A stretch of DNA of 64,000 nt from Oscillospiraceae bacterium (lineage in GTDB: Bacteria; Bacillota; Clostridia; Oscillospirales; Oscillospiraceae): contig JAFRER010000003.1 of NCBI GenBank assembly GCA_017434755.1, forward strand, positions 62,001 through 126,000, written 5' to 3'. The notes below the pieces were generated by a model. That model had not been told where the DNA came from and did not search any database. It worked only from the letters and a program-made list of their open reading frames with translations. The position numbers and the translations under genes were made by a program. Positions 7,671-15,826 of this stretch are shown in pieces. How positions within the stretch are numbered: the first letter of the stretch is position 1; every line of letters starts with the position of its first letter.

Positions 7671-8505
7671 CGGCAGTCCGCCCCTCACCATGTCTGCGCG
7701 CAAGCATGGGGATATACAGCAGGATGATCAGACCTGCTGCAAGAACCAGCCGGATGATCAGATACACGATCCACTGCCATTTCTCCGTGAGGATGAGTCC
7801 CAGCGGATTCACATACGAGGAGAAGAAGTTGATCCTGTGGCTCACGCCTACCACCTTGTCCGCCATGTAGATCTCGCTAGAAAGCAGTGAGTTGATGTAA
7901 AAGGTGGGGATGTCGAGAACAAGTATGCCGAGAACGGCTTTCTTCCAGTCGCCGAAGTGCAGTCCGGCTTCGTCTCCGAAGCCGATATACAGGCTCAGCG
8001 CAACGATCATCGAATGAAAAAGGAAAAACTGCCACGCGCGCGGAGTTGCAAAGAAGGCGGCCGTTGTCTCGAAGTCACCGGCAATCGAGGAAAGCACGAT
8101 GCCCATGAAGCCGCCGATCGTGCCTGAGACGAACATGACTGCATAGATCCATTTCTTCAGCTTTTCGTCTTTTATGAGCAGAGCCAGCGGCATAAAGAGC
8201 AGATACAGAGAGCAGAGCTCGAGCGGCATGTGTTCCTTAGCTATATACGGAGTGTATTCGCCCGTGGGGATATACTGTATCATCTGTGCACCGTTCTGCT
8301 CTGCTATCACGGGATCCACCATCGGCACGATCTGCGCAACGGAAAAGACCTTGATGATCTCGGAGAGGATACCGATGACGATGCAGACCTCCAGCACTTT
8401 TCGAAGCGGCGGCCTTTTACGGAACAGATAAACACTGAAGGCGATGATCAGCGCGGCTGAGATGGCGATCCAGATCAGATGTCCTGTTGAAAACACGGCG
8501 GTCAT
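7663..8505 (-). CDS. YwaF-family (TIGR02206-like) integral membrane protein
   Basis: 280 residues with about seven predicted membrane helices and few soluble loops. The segment EHMPLELCSLYLLFMPLAL matches the conserved His-Leu-Pro-Leu-(His/Glu)-Leu-Cys helix of the YwaF family, whose function is unknown. It diverges from the D-lyxose isomerase gene and has its own promoter in the shared 154-base gap. Its last codons overlap the start of the next membrane-protein gene. Topology is clear; no biochemical role can be assigned. Confidence 0.7.
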   Translation of the reverse strand: MTAVFSTGHLIWIAISAALIIAFSVYLFRKRPPLRKVLEVCIVIGILSEIIKVFSVAQIVPMVDPVIAEQNGAQMIQYIPTGEYTPYIAKEHMPLELCSLYLLFMPLALLIKDEKLKKWIYAVMFVSGTIGGFMGIVLSSIAGDFETTAAFFATPRAWQFFLFHSMIVALSLYIGFGDEAGLHFGDWKKAVLGILVLDIPTFYINSLLSSEIYMADKVVGVSHRINFFSSYVNPLGLILTEKWQWIVYLIIRLVLAAGLIILLYIPMLARRHGEGRTADE

Positions 8506-8548
8506 CTCTCTTTCGACAGTATAGTATGAATATGTATTATATGTTATT

Positions 8549-8578
8549 ATAATACCGCACCGGATACCGACGGGTCAA
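8549..8578 (-). promoter_or_regulatory. Promoter of the leftward membrane-protein pair
   Basis: On the minus strand TTGACC (8573-8578), an 18-base spacer and TATTAT (8549-8554). It lies about 45 bases before the start codon at 8505. Confidence 0.65.
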
Positions 8579-8599
8579 CGGGTTTGAAACGGGTGACGG

Positions 8600-8628
8600 T
8601 TGTATACCTGAAGAATACCTGCTACTAT
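8600..8628 (+). promoter_or_regulatory. Candidate promoter of the D-lyxose isomerase gene
   Basis: TTGTAT (8600-8605), a 17-base spacer and TACTAT (8623-8628), followed by GGAGG at 8645-8649 and ATG at 8660. Confidence 0.5.
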
Positions 8629-8659
8629 CATATAGACTTCATATGGAGGCTTTTGAAAT

Positions 8660-9364
8660 ATGAAACGATCGGAGATAAACGCGGCGCTCAGGGAGCTTGA
8701 GATTATGTGTGAAAGAGAGCACTATTACCTGCCGCCCTTCTGCTCCTTCACCCCGGAGCAGTGGAAAAGCCTCGGTCATGAGTATGACGAGGTGCGAGAC
8801 TGCATGCTGGGCTGGGACATAACAGACTATGGCCTCGGTGATTTCGACAGGGTCGGCATGTCTCTGATCACCATACGCAACGGTAATCGCTCCAAGGCGG
8901 ATAAGTATCCGAAGGTCTATGCGGAGAAGCTCCTGTATCTGAAGGAGGGGCAATACAGTCCCAATCATTTCCACTGGTACAAGACAGAGGACATCATCAA
9001 CCGGGGCGGGGGAAATGTGAGGATACGGGTATATAATTCCCGCCCGGATGAGTCGATTGACCGTGAGACAGAAGTAACCGTCCACATGGACGGCAGGACC
9101 TTCACTGTTCCCGCCGGAACACAGCTTCGTCTCAGACCCGGAGAGAGCATTCATATCCAACAGTTTCTGTACCATGATTTTGAGGTGGAGTCCGGCACAG
9201 GAGCTGTGCTGCTCGGTGAGGTAAGCCAGTGCAACGACGACAACACCGACAACCGATTCGAACCGCCTGTAGGCCGTTTCCCCGAAATCGAGGAGGACGA
9301 GCCGCCCTACCGCCTTCTCTGCAACGAGTACCCGCCGGCTGCCTCTGAAACGGACATTTCCTGA
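8660..9364 (+). CDS. D-lyxose/D-mannose family sugar isomerase
   Basis: 234 residues with GGAGG ten bases before the ATG. It is a single cupin domain. The metal-binding residues are visible as H103 and H105 in PNHFHW, E110 and H172 (QFLYHDF), as in characterised D-lyxose isomerases (EC 5.3.1.15), which interconvert D-lyxose and D-xylulose and also D-mannose and D-fructose. The length fits the family. It is a single-gene unit, divergent from a membrane-protein pair and not next to a sugar kinase or transporter, so the physiological sugar is uncertain. A GPH-family symporter lies 5 kb away but there is no direct link. Confidence 0.88.
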   Translation: MKRSEINAALRELEIMCEREHYYLPPFCSFTPEQWKSLGHEYDEVRDCMLGWDITDYGLGDFDRVGMSLITIRNGNRSKADKYPKVYAEKLLYLKEGQYSPNHFHWYKTEDIINRGGGNVRIRVYNSRPDESIDRETEVTVHMDGRTFTVPAGTQLRLRPGESIHIQQFLYHDFEVESGTGAVLLGEVSQCNDDNTDNRFEPPVGRFPEIEEDEPPYRLLCNEYPPAASETDIS

Positions 9365-9431
9365 GAATGATTTCTGGGCTGCTTAACTGTTTAAGCGGTT
9401 GAAACTTCTAGAAAAACGCAAAGCGGAATCC

Positions 9432-9461
9432 TTGACAACAAGTCATATGAATTGATATTAT
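9432..9461 (+). promoter_or_regulatory. Promoter of the MATE-ATPase / PP2C unit
   Basis: A consensus TTGACA (9432-9437), an 18-base spacer and TATTAT (9456-9461). Transcription would start near 9468, leaving a very short leader before AGAGGAG at 9481-9487. Confidence 0.75.
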
Positions 9462-9495
9462 CATATGGTATGAAAAAATGAGAGGAGCCGCGTTG

Positions 9496-11256
9496 ATGCT
9501 TCAACTCCGGGACGATAATATGCTGCGTCAGAGAAGCCGCTATTTTGTGCGCGGCGCGTTCCGGCGTTTTTATGTTCCCGCATTGCTCTCAAGCTTCTGG
9601 CTTGCTGTTGCAGGCGTCGCGGACAGTATTTTTGTCGGAAACGGAATAGGATCCGCGGGACTCGCGGCAATCAGCCTTGGCCAGCCGATCTACCTGTTCT
9701 ATAACATCCTCAGCTACGGTTTTTCCATCGGCGGTTCGATCCATTACTCGAGCGCTCTTGCAGAGGGGCGCGAAAAAGATGCAAACCGTATTTTCATGAC
9801 GATCTGGAAGCTGCTTTTGGGTATCTATTTTGTGACGATGGCCTTGGGGCTCATATTCCAGGCGCCTCTGATGCGTGTTCTCGGTGCGAACCCGATGAAC
9901 AGAATCCAGTTCAATTATATCCGCACGCAGCTCATCTTCATTCCCGTTATGTTCAGTCAGGGACCTTTTTACTTCTTCGTTAACGCAGACGGCGGCCCGA
10001 AGACGGCTGCCCTGGCCATGACGGTATCCGGTGTGACCGATGCGATATTCAGTTACATTTTCATCATCGTCATGAAAATGGGCGTGGAAGGATCGGTATA
10101 CTCCACGGTCGTGGGCGCGGTACTGATGCTTCTGATCACAGGTCGTCACATCTTTCTGAAAAAGGGAGCCCTGCGGTTCCGTCATGAATCCATGAACTGG
10201 AGCGTTACCGGCATTTCGGCACGTACCGGTTTTGCGACTTCCGTGCAGTATCTTTTCCAGTTCCTGACCACTATTGCTTTCAACCGCCTTCTGATCAGAC
10301 ACGGCGGGGCGATTGCCGTCGCGGCGTTTGATGTGGTGTATAATATATCACTTCTGTGCATATCTATTTCGGAAGGCGCGATCTATGCCACGGAGCCTAT
10401 GCTTTCCAGTTACCGCAGCGAGCGGAACCTGGAAAATATCCATATCACGCTCAGACTTGAATTCTTCTGGTCGGCTGTTGTCACCGCTTTGTTCGCCGCG
10501 CTGCTCCTGATCTTCCCGCAGCAGCTCAGCATGGTTTTCGGAATGAAGGGCAGTAAAGAGCTGCTTTATTCTTCTCTTGGTATCCGGATCTATGCGCTTA
10601 GCGCTCTCCCTGCAATGGTGAATCTGCTTTTCAGCGGCTATTATCAGGCGATCTACGAGGAGTGGCTTGCCTATCTGATCACCATTCTCCGCAGCTTGGC
10701 TGTCTTTTTTGCTGCGCTCTATCTGTGTTCGCGGCATGGAATGAAATACATCTGGTATGTGTTTGTTGTGGATGAGCTGCTTACAATGCTCATCTGGATG
10801 CCTGTAGCCATGCTTCGCGGCGGGATTACGCAGCTGAAAGATATCAATGTCTGCAATGCGAAGACGGCCGTGGTCGACAGCTCCGGACTGGATGTACATG
10901 TAGTGGTGCAGCAGCTGCAGGAATTCAGTGAAGAGCACGGTGCCAGTGCTAAGCAGGCCATGTATATCGGCCTTGTGGTCGAGGAGATCTGCTGTGCGAT
11001 CATAGAACGTTTCCGTGAGCAGATGGGTGAGATCTATGTTCAAGTGACGGTTGTCATGGAAGAAGAAGGAGAGGTCACGCTTTACCTTCGGGACAACGCC
11101 TTCGAATTCAATCCTTTTGCGGAGGATACGGAAGGGATCAGCCTTTCCGAGGGCAAGCAGCTTGATCTTGTGGGAATCAGGATTGTCCAGAAAAAAGCCA
11201 AGGAGTTTTATTATCGGAGAAACACCGGGTTCAATACTCTGGTTATCCGTATGTAA
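9496..11256 (+). CDS. MATE-family transporter with C-terminal HATPase-like (anti-sigma type) domain
   Basis: 586 residues. ATG 9496 is chosen because AGAGGAG (9481-9487) is 8 bases upstream; ATG 9478 has no binding site and would sit almost at the transcription start. Residues 1-440 form a twelve-helix MATE fold (GVADSIFVGNGIG and a second half starting near ISARTGFATSVQYLF). Residues about 450-586 resemble RsbW/SpoIIAB-type ATPase domains: EEICCAI at 496-502 in the N-box position, LRDNAFEFNPF (D533) in the G1 position and a final LVIRM strand. The expected N-box Asn reads as Ala/Cys and the G1 DxG reads D-N-A, so ATP binding may be altered or lost. A PP2C phosphatase gene follows after 43 bases. 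A partner-switching role is inference. Confidence 0.8.
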   Translation: MLQLRDDNMLRQRSRYFVRGAFRRFYVPALLSSFWLAVAGVADSIFVGNGIGSAGLAAISLGQPIYLFYNILSYGFSIGGSIHYSSALAEGREKDANRIFMTIWKLLLGIYFVTMALGLIFQAPLMRVLGANPMNRIQFNYIRTQLIFIPVMFSQGPFYFFVNADGGPKTAALAMTVSGVTDAIFSYIFIIVMKMGVEGSVYSTVVGAVLMLLITGRHIFLKKGALRFRHESMNWSVTGISARTGFATSVQYLFQFLTTIAFNRLLIRHGGAIAVAAFDVVYNISLLCISISEGAIYATEPMLSSYRSERNLENIHITLRLEFFWSAVVTALFAALLLIFPQQLSMVFGMKGSKELLYSSLGIRIYALSALPAMVNLLFSGYYQAIYEEWLAYLITILRSLAVFFAALYLCSRHGMKYIWYVFVVDELLTMLIWMPVAMLRGGITQLKDINVCNAKTAVVDSSGLDVHVVVQQLQEFSEEHGASAKQAMYIGLVVEEICCAIIERFREQMGEIYVQVTVVMEEEGEVTLYLRDNAFEFNPFAEDTEGISLSEGKQLDLVGIRIVQKKAKEFYYRRNTGFNTLVIRM

Positions 11257-11299
11257 GCGATTAGAAAGGGACCGGAAAGGTCCGGATCGGGGATAAGGA

Positions 11300-12928
11300 A
11301 TGGGAAAAAAGACGGTTAAAGTACCTCTGAGCCGAAAGATTGCGGTGATGGTGCTTGTTTTTGCAATCGCTTTGAGCGCGGTTTCCATCGTCATGAGCTA
11401 TTTTCATTACAAGAGAGAGATGTTCGACGATTACGAGAAGTTCGGCATGAACATCGCAGCGGTGGCGGCTTCCGCTATCGATCCGGATCTTGTTCAGACA
11501 TGGCTTGAGGCAGAGGATGCCGGCGAAGAGTATGAGAGGACCTACGAGGCGCTTTGCCAGATCAGAGAAAACGGCGGTGTCGAATTTCTCTATGTTGTGA
11601 AGCCGGAGATCAGCGAAGTCTACTATGTGCTGGATACCGATCCTTCCGACGGAGCGATACCGAGAGGGTATCATGAACCGTACTACGCGGGCGCCTTTGC
11701 CGAAAATGCGGAAAGGATGGTACGCGGGGAACAGATCGATCCCATCATCAGCAACGAGGAATTCGGCTGGCTGATGAGCGTGTACTATCCTATGCGCACT
11801 ACTGCTGGAGAGCCCGCGGGTTATGTGGGTGTCGACATCCTGATGGAAGACGTTATGAACGACCTTGCGCATTTCGCCTGGCGGATGACGATCATCATGC
11901 TGGCGATCACGGCAGTGTTCGTTGCCATCATGATCTCTGCATCCACGAAGATCATAGCCAGCCCGATCCGCCGTCTGTCCTCGGCCGCCAAAAGCTTTGT
12001 TGAGGCTGAGGAGTCCAAGCGGACGATGCAGACCGATATCTTCAGGCAGCTGAGCATCTCTTCGGAGGATGAAGTTGGTGAGCTGCATGAGAGTCTCTCC
12101 CAGATGGAGACAGACATGAACGCCTACATCCGGGAGCTCGTATCCATAACGTCGGATAAGGAGCGTATTCTTGCGGAGCTTTCTCTTGCCAACAAGATCC
12201 AGTCGGGCATGATCCCGCATATCTTCCCGCCGTTCCCGGACAGACACGAGTTTAACATCTATGCCGCAATGGATCCGGCAAAGGAAGTCGGCGGCGATTT
12301 TTATGACTTTTATCTGATCGATAACGATCATCTCTGTTTTCTGATCGCGGATGTTTCCGGAAAAGGCATCCCCGCCGCGCTGTTCATGATGGCATCCAAA
12401 ATCATTCTGAAAAGCAACGCACTTCTCGGCCAGTCTCCCGCGGAGGTCCTGGCGCAGACGAACCAGACCATATGCTCCAACAATATTGAGGAAATGTTCA
12501 TAACCGTATGGCTCGGCATTCTTGAGATCTCCACCGGAAAGCTTACTGCCGCGAACGCCGGACATGAATACCCGGCAATCAGAGATCCCGACGGAAACTT
12601 TACACTGTATAAAGACAAGCACAGTTTCGTCATAGGCGGCTTGAGCGATCTGACCTATAAAGAGTATGAGCTCCAGCTGAAACCCGGATCGAAAATATTC
12701 GTCTATACGGATGGCGTGACGGAAGCGACTGCCAAGGACCGCACCATGTTCGGAGTGGACAGATTGCTTGATGCGCTGAATACTGATCCGGAGGCAGCAA
12801 CGGACCAGATCCTTCATAATGTCCGCAAGGCAGTGGACGGGTTCGTTCAGGATGCCGAACAGTTCGATGATCTGACCATGCTATGCTTTGAGTACAATGG
12901 GCATGCTCCGGAAGGAAAGAATGAATAA
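11300..12928 (+). CDS. Membrane-anchored SpoIIE-type PP2C serine phosphatase with extracellular sensor
   Basis: 542 residues. TM1 spans about 13-34; an extracellular segment of about 155 residues with Cache-like features follows (AVAASAIDPDLV, FLYVV..VYYVLDTDP, GYVGVDI); TM2 is near 193-212; a HAMP-like linker (SPIRRLSSAAKSF) and coiled coil lead into the PP2C domain. All metal-binding motifs of the SpoIIE/RsbU family are present: EVGGDFYDFY, IADVSGKGIPAALFM, NAGHEYPA, YTDGVTEA and FDDLTMLC. It should dephosphorylate a Ser/Thr phosphoprotein, typically a STAS-domain anti-anti-sigma factor, in response to an outside signal. No STAS or sigma gene is in the window. It is cotranscribed with the MATE-ATPase gene and followed directly by a terminator. 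Confidence 0.9.
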   Translation: MGKKTVKVPLSRKIAVMVLVFAIALSAVSIVMSYFHYKREMFDDYEKFGMNIAAVAASAIDPDLVQTWLEAEDAGEEYERTYEALCQIRENGGVEFLYVVKPEISEVYYVLDTDPSDGAIPRGYHEPYYAGAFAENAERMVRGEQIDPIISNEEFGWLMSVYYPMRTTAGEPAGYVGVDILMEDVMNDLAHFAWRMTIIMLAITAVFVAIMISASTKIIASPIRRLSSAAKSFVEAEESKRTMQTDIFRQLSISSEDEVGELHESLSQMETDMNAYIRELVSITSDKERILAELSLANKIQSGMIPHIFPPFPDRHEFNIYAAMDPAKEVGGDFYDFYLIDNDHLCFLIADVSGKGIPAALFMMASKIILKSNALLGQSPAEVLAQTNQTICSNNIEEMFITVWLGILEISTGKLTAANAGHEYPAIRDPDGNFTLYKDKHSFVIGGLSDLTYKEYELQLKPGSKIFVYTDGVTEATAKDRTMFGVDRLLDALNTDPEAATDQILHNVRKAVDGFVQDAEQFDDLTMLCFEYNGHAPEGKNE

Positions 12929-12938
12929 ATCGAAATCA

Positions 12939-12969
12939 GAAAAGCCTGTCCGAAAGACAGGCTTTTTTT
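12939..12969 (+). terminator. Terminator of the MATE / PP2C unit
   Basis: A 10-bp stem (AAAGCCTGTC at 12941-12950, GACAGGCTTT at 12956-12965) with loop CGAAA and a T run. It lies 13 bases after the phosphatase stop codon. Confidence 0.92.
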
Positions 12970-13007
12970 ATGGATGGGGTTGAGATGCTGACTGCAGCGC
13001 AGCGGAA

Positions 13008-13037
13008 AAAGAAAAAGCCTGCGAAAGCAGGCTTTTC
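13008..13037 (-). terminator. Terminator of tRNA-Pro
   Basis: Stem AAAAGCCTGC / GCAGGCTTTT around a 4-base loop at 13013-13036. On the minus strand the 3' arm runs on into TTTTTCTTTTT, just downstream of the tRNA. Confidence 0.85.
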
Positions 13038-13041
13038 TTTC

Positions 13042-13117
13042 TGGTCGGAGTGCGGAGATTTGAACTCCGGGCCTCTTGGTCCCGAACCAAGCGCGCTACC
13101 ATCTGCGCTACACCCCG
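13042..13117 (-). tRNA. tRNA-Pro (anticodon CGG)
   Basis: 76 bases with an encoded CCA. The acceptor arms CGGGGTG and CACTCCG pair (one G-T). The anticodon stem CTTGG/CCAAG holds loop TTCGGGA, so the anticodon is CGG, decoding CCG. The TTCAAAT T-loop is present. Confidence 0.96.
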
Positions 13118-13137
13118 TTTTATTCGACAGCTTTGCC

Positions 13138-13166
13138 ATTATACTTTTTGCAGACGGTGTTGTCAA
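13138..13166 (-). promoter_or_regulatory. Consensus promoter of tRNA-Pro
   Basis: On the minus strand a perfect TTGACA (13161-13166), a 17-base spacer and a perfect TATAAT (13138-13143), ending about 20 bases before the tRNA. Confidence 0.9.
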
Positions 13167-13231
13167 GTAAAACAGAGTTCTGAAATGACAGGAAATTGAC
13201 ATACAATTGTCTGTTAAAAAGAGGATGTATA

Positions 13232-13240
13232 TGATATAAT
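13232..13240 (+). promoter_or_regulatory. Extended -10 promoter upstream of hslO
   Basis: TGATATAAT is a perfect -10 with a TG extension. The only -35-like hexamer at the right distance is TGTTAA (13212-13217). A good TTGACA at 13196-13201 is too far away (33 bases). Confidence 0.5.
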
Positions 13241-13300
13241 TATCAAAGTTAAGCATTTCATTAACTTATATGTGACAAATACGGCAGACTTGAGGAGAAA

Positions 13301-14191
13301 ATGGACAGGATCATTCATGCTACGGCCGCAGAAGGCCTTGTGAAAATGGAAGTGCTCACGGCGCGGGACGCGGTGGAGAGAGCAAGAGTCATCCACGGAT
13401 GCGCACCTACTGCGTGTGCCGCCCTCGGCAGAACTCTGTGTGCTGCATCTCTTCTCGGAAACATGCTTAAGGAGGATAACGGCACTGTCACCATCCGTAT
13501 CAACGGAGGCGGCCCGATCGGCAGCATTACGGCCGTATCCGATTCTAAAGGGAACGTTCGGGGGTATGCTGACAGACCTCAGACCGATCTTCCGCTCCGA
13601 GCGGACGGGAAGCTGGACGTGGGCGGAGCCGTGGGAAAAGACGGAACCATCACCGTATCCAAGGACATCGGCCTGAAGGAGCCCTATATCGGCTCGGTGG
13701 AACTTGTCAGCGGCGAGATCGCCGAGGACTTCACCAATTATCTCATGGTGAGTGAGCAGGTGGCTTCCGCATCAGCTTTGGGCGTTCTCGTTGATACTGA
13801 TTGCTCGGTAAAAGCCGCGGGGGGATTTCTCGTGCAGCTCATGCCGGGAGCAGGGGATGAGCTCATCACGAAGCTCGAGGACAATATCTTCCTCATGGAC
13901 GCGCTCACCACCGTTCTGAGCGAGGACGGGCCGGAGGAACTGTTCCGGCAGGTACTGAAAGGCCTTGAATACCACATTGTCGGGACTGATGCGATCGCCT
14001 ATAAGTGCTACTGCAGCGAGGAAAGAGTTCTCGTGGCCGTGAGCTGCATAGAGAACGAGGAACTGAAAAGCCTCTTCGCGGACGGAAAGACCATTGAAGT
14101 CAGCTGCCAGTTCTGCGACAGAGTGTATTCCATCGGCCCGGAGAAAATGAAAGAGTATATCCTTTCTAAAAAAGAAAAAGATATAAATTGA
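13301..14191 (+). CDS. hslO: Hsp33 redox-regulated holdase chaperone
   Basis: 296 residues. Hsp33 is a cytoplasmic chaperone kept inactive by a zinc ion on four cysteines and activated by oxidative unfolding. Those cysteines are visible: C236 and C238 (KCYCSEE) and C269 and C272 (SCQFCDR), the CxC-x30-CxxC spacing of the family. The N-terminal fold begins with DRIIHATAAEGLVKMEVLTAR. Length is typical. It has its own upstream promoter region next to the divergent tRNA-Pro promoter; a symporter gene follows 13 bases later. Confidence 0.96.
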   Translation: MDRIIHATAAEGLVKMEVLTARDAVERARVIHGCAPTACAALGRTLCAASLLGNMLKEDNGTVTIRINGGGPIGSITAVSDSKGNVRGYADRPQTDLPLRADGKLDVGGAVGKDGTITVSKDIGLKEPYIGSVELVSGEIAEDFTNYLMVSEQVASASALGVLVDTDCSVKAAGGFLVQLMPGAGDELITKLEDNIFLMDALTTVLSEDGPEELFRQVLKGLEYHIVGTDAIAYKCYCSEERVLVAVSCIENEELKSLFADGKTIEVSCQFCDRVYSIGPEKMKEYILSKKEKDIN

Positions 14192-14204
14192 CAGGAGACC
14201 GGAA

Positions 14205-15743
14205 ATGAACGAAGAAAAAGAAGTCAGAGATCTCGAAAAAGCAAATGAAGAGCGAATAACAAAGCGAAACCTGATAACCTTCCCGCTCGGCACGGTGGGC
14301 CGCGACATGATGTACAACCTTGTCACGAGCTACCTGCTCACCTTTGTGCTCTTCACCCGCCAGCTCAATGCGGCGCAGCTGACCGCCATTACGGCAATTA
14401 TGGTGGCGGCCCGTGTGTTCGACGCGCTGAACGATCCCATCATGGGCAACATCATTGAGCGCACCAGATCGAAGATCGGCAAGTTCAAACCCTGGCTGAT
14501 TATCGGCATCCTCACTACTGCCGTGGTCATCTGGGCAACCTTCAACACAAAGCTTCAAGGCTGGGGATTCGTGGTGTTCTTCGGATTCATGTACTTCATG
14601 TATTCCATCACCTACACCATGCACGACATCTCCTACTGGGGCATGGTCCCTGCTTTGAGCTCCGATGCGGACACACGCAACAAATTCACCTCACGTGCCA
14701 CGCTCTTTGCCGGGATAGGCGGAATGCTTGCGGCATCCTTCATCCCCATGCTCACCGCGGGTGACAGCGCTATCGGCGGAGACGCCGTGACGGCCTATGG
14801 AATAGTTGCTCTGATCATAGCGATCCTCGGACCTGTTTTTCTCGCCATCACCATATTCGGCGTAAAGGAGCAGCGCGACTACAGCGACGATCCCGTGCCT
14901 CCTGTAAGCTTTAAAAAGATCTGGAACACCATCACAGGAAACGATCAGCTCCTCTGGATCGCGCTCATCTTCCTGCTCCAGCAGATCGGCAACGGCATCG
15001 TTCTCTCCGGTATCGGCCAGACCTATATCTACGTGGAATTCGGCTATAAGGGAAGCTTTTTCACCGTTTTCCAGATGCTCGGCATGTTCGTAACTGGCTT
15101 CCTCATGATCTTCTATCCGATGATCTCCCGGCACATGCACAGGAAAAAACTGATGAATCTGCTCATGCTGACCTCCGGCATCGGTTATGTCCTGATGCTC
15201 ATCCCGTCCTGGTTCATACCCAAGGGAGTCGCGAGCGTGGCGGGATTTGACATCAAGTTCATCCTCCTCACGCTCGGCTATATGATGGCCAACTTCGGCC
15301 AGTACGGATTCTATCTCATCATGATGATCTCCATCATGAACACTGTCGAGTACAACGAACTGAGACACGCTGCCAGAGACGAGGGCATCATCTCCTCCCT
15401 GCGGCCCTTCATCACGAAGCTTGCCTCTGCGCTCACCGTGGCCATTGCGAATATCACATACATCGCTTTCGGAATCCTTAAGTACACCAACGGCATAGCC
15501 GAACAGGAACAGCTTGCGAACCAGGGAATCATCACATCCGAGGCCAAGGGAGAGGCTGTCACAAATCTCCTCGCCGGGGTCCAGTCGAGCCAGTCTCTCG
15601 GGCTGCTGTTCGTTATGACCGTTCTGCCTTGCGTTCTCATGTTCGCTTCGTATATACTGTATAAAAAGTACTATAAGCTGGATGAGGAAGAATACGACCG
15701 CATCTGCGCCGAACTCGAAGCCAGAACGCAGGACACCATCTGA
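14205..15743 (+). CDS. GPH-family (MFS) sugar:cation symporter
   Basis: 512 residues with about twelve membrane helices. Family signatures near the N-terminus are GTVGRDMMYNLVTSYLLTF and the NDPIMGNIIERTRSKIGKFKPW loop, diagnostic of glycoside-pentoside-hexuronide:cation symporters (MelB/XylP-like). The tail ends in a soluble acidic segment. These proteins import sugars or glycosides with Na+ or H+. No glycosidase or isomerase is adjacent, so the substrate is unknown. It starts 13 bases after hslO and may share its transcript. Confidence 0.88.
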   Translation: MNEEKEVRDLEKANEERITKRNLITFPLGTVGRDMMYNLVTSYLLTFVLFTRQLNAAQLTAITAIMVAARVFDALNDPIMGNIIERTRSKIGKFKPWLIIGILTTAVVIWATFNTKLQGWGFVVFFGFMYFMYSITYTMHDISYWGMVPALSSDADTRNKFTSRATLFAGIGGMLAASFIPMLTAGDSAIGGDAVTAYGIVALIIAILGPVFLAITIFGVKEQRDYSDDPVPPVSFKKIWNTITGNDQLLWIALIFLLQQIGNGIVLSGIGQTYIYVEFGYKGSFFTVFQMLGMFVTGFLMIFYPMISRHMHRKKLMNLLMLTSGIGYVLMLIPSWFIPKGVASVAGFDIKFILLTLGYMMANFGQYGFYLIMMISIMNTVEYNELRHAARDEGIISSLRPFITKLASALTVAIANITYIAFGILKYTNGIAEQEQLANQGIITSEAKGEAVTNLLAGVQSSQSLGLLFVMTVLPCVLMFASYILYKKYYKLDEEEYDRICAELEARTQDTI

Positions 15744-15762
15744 ACCGATTATTCTTTTGCGG

Positions 15763-15796
15763 ATGCCGCTGCGGTCAAATACGGCCGCGGCGGCAT
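15763..15796 (+). other. GC-rich hairpin without a T run
   Basis: ATGCCGCTGCGG (15763-15774) pairs with CCGCGGCGGCAT (15785-15796) over 12 positions with one T-G wobble, around a 10-base loop. It sits in the gap between the symporter and the radical SAM gene. No U tract follows on either strand, so it is either a weak terminator or an mRNA stability or processing hairpin. Confidence 0.6.
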
Positions 15797-15826
15797 ACTG
15801 CATGATACGCTCCTTTGGAGAAAGCT

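Noticed and set aside
13196-13240. A TTGACA...TATAAT promoter for hslO
   Set aside because: The two perfect hexamers are 33 bases apart, too far for one promoter; only the extended -10 is retained.
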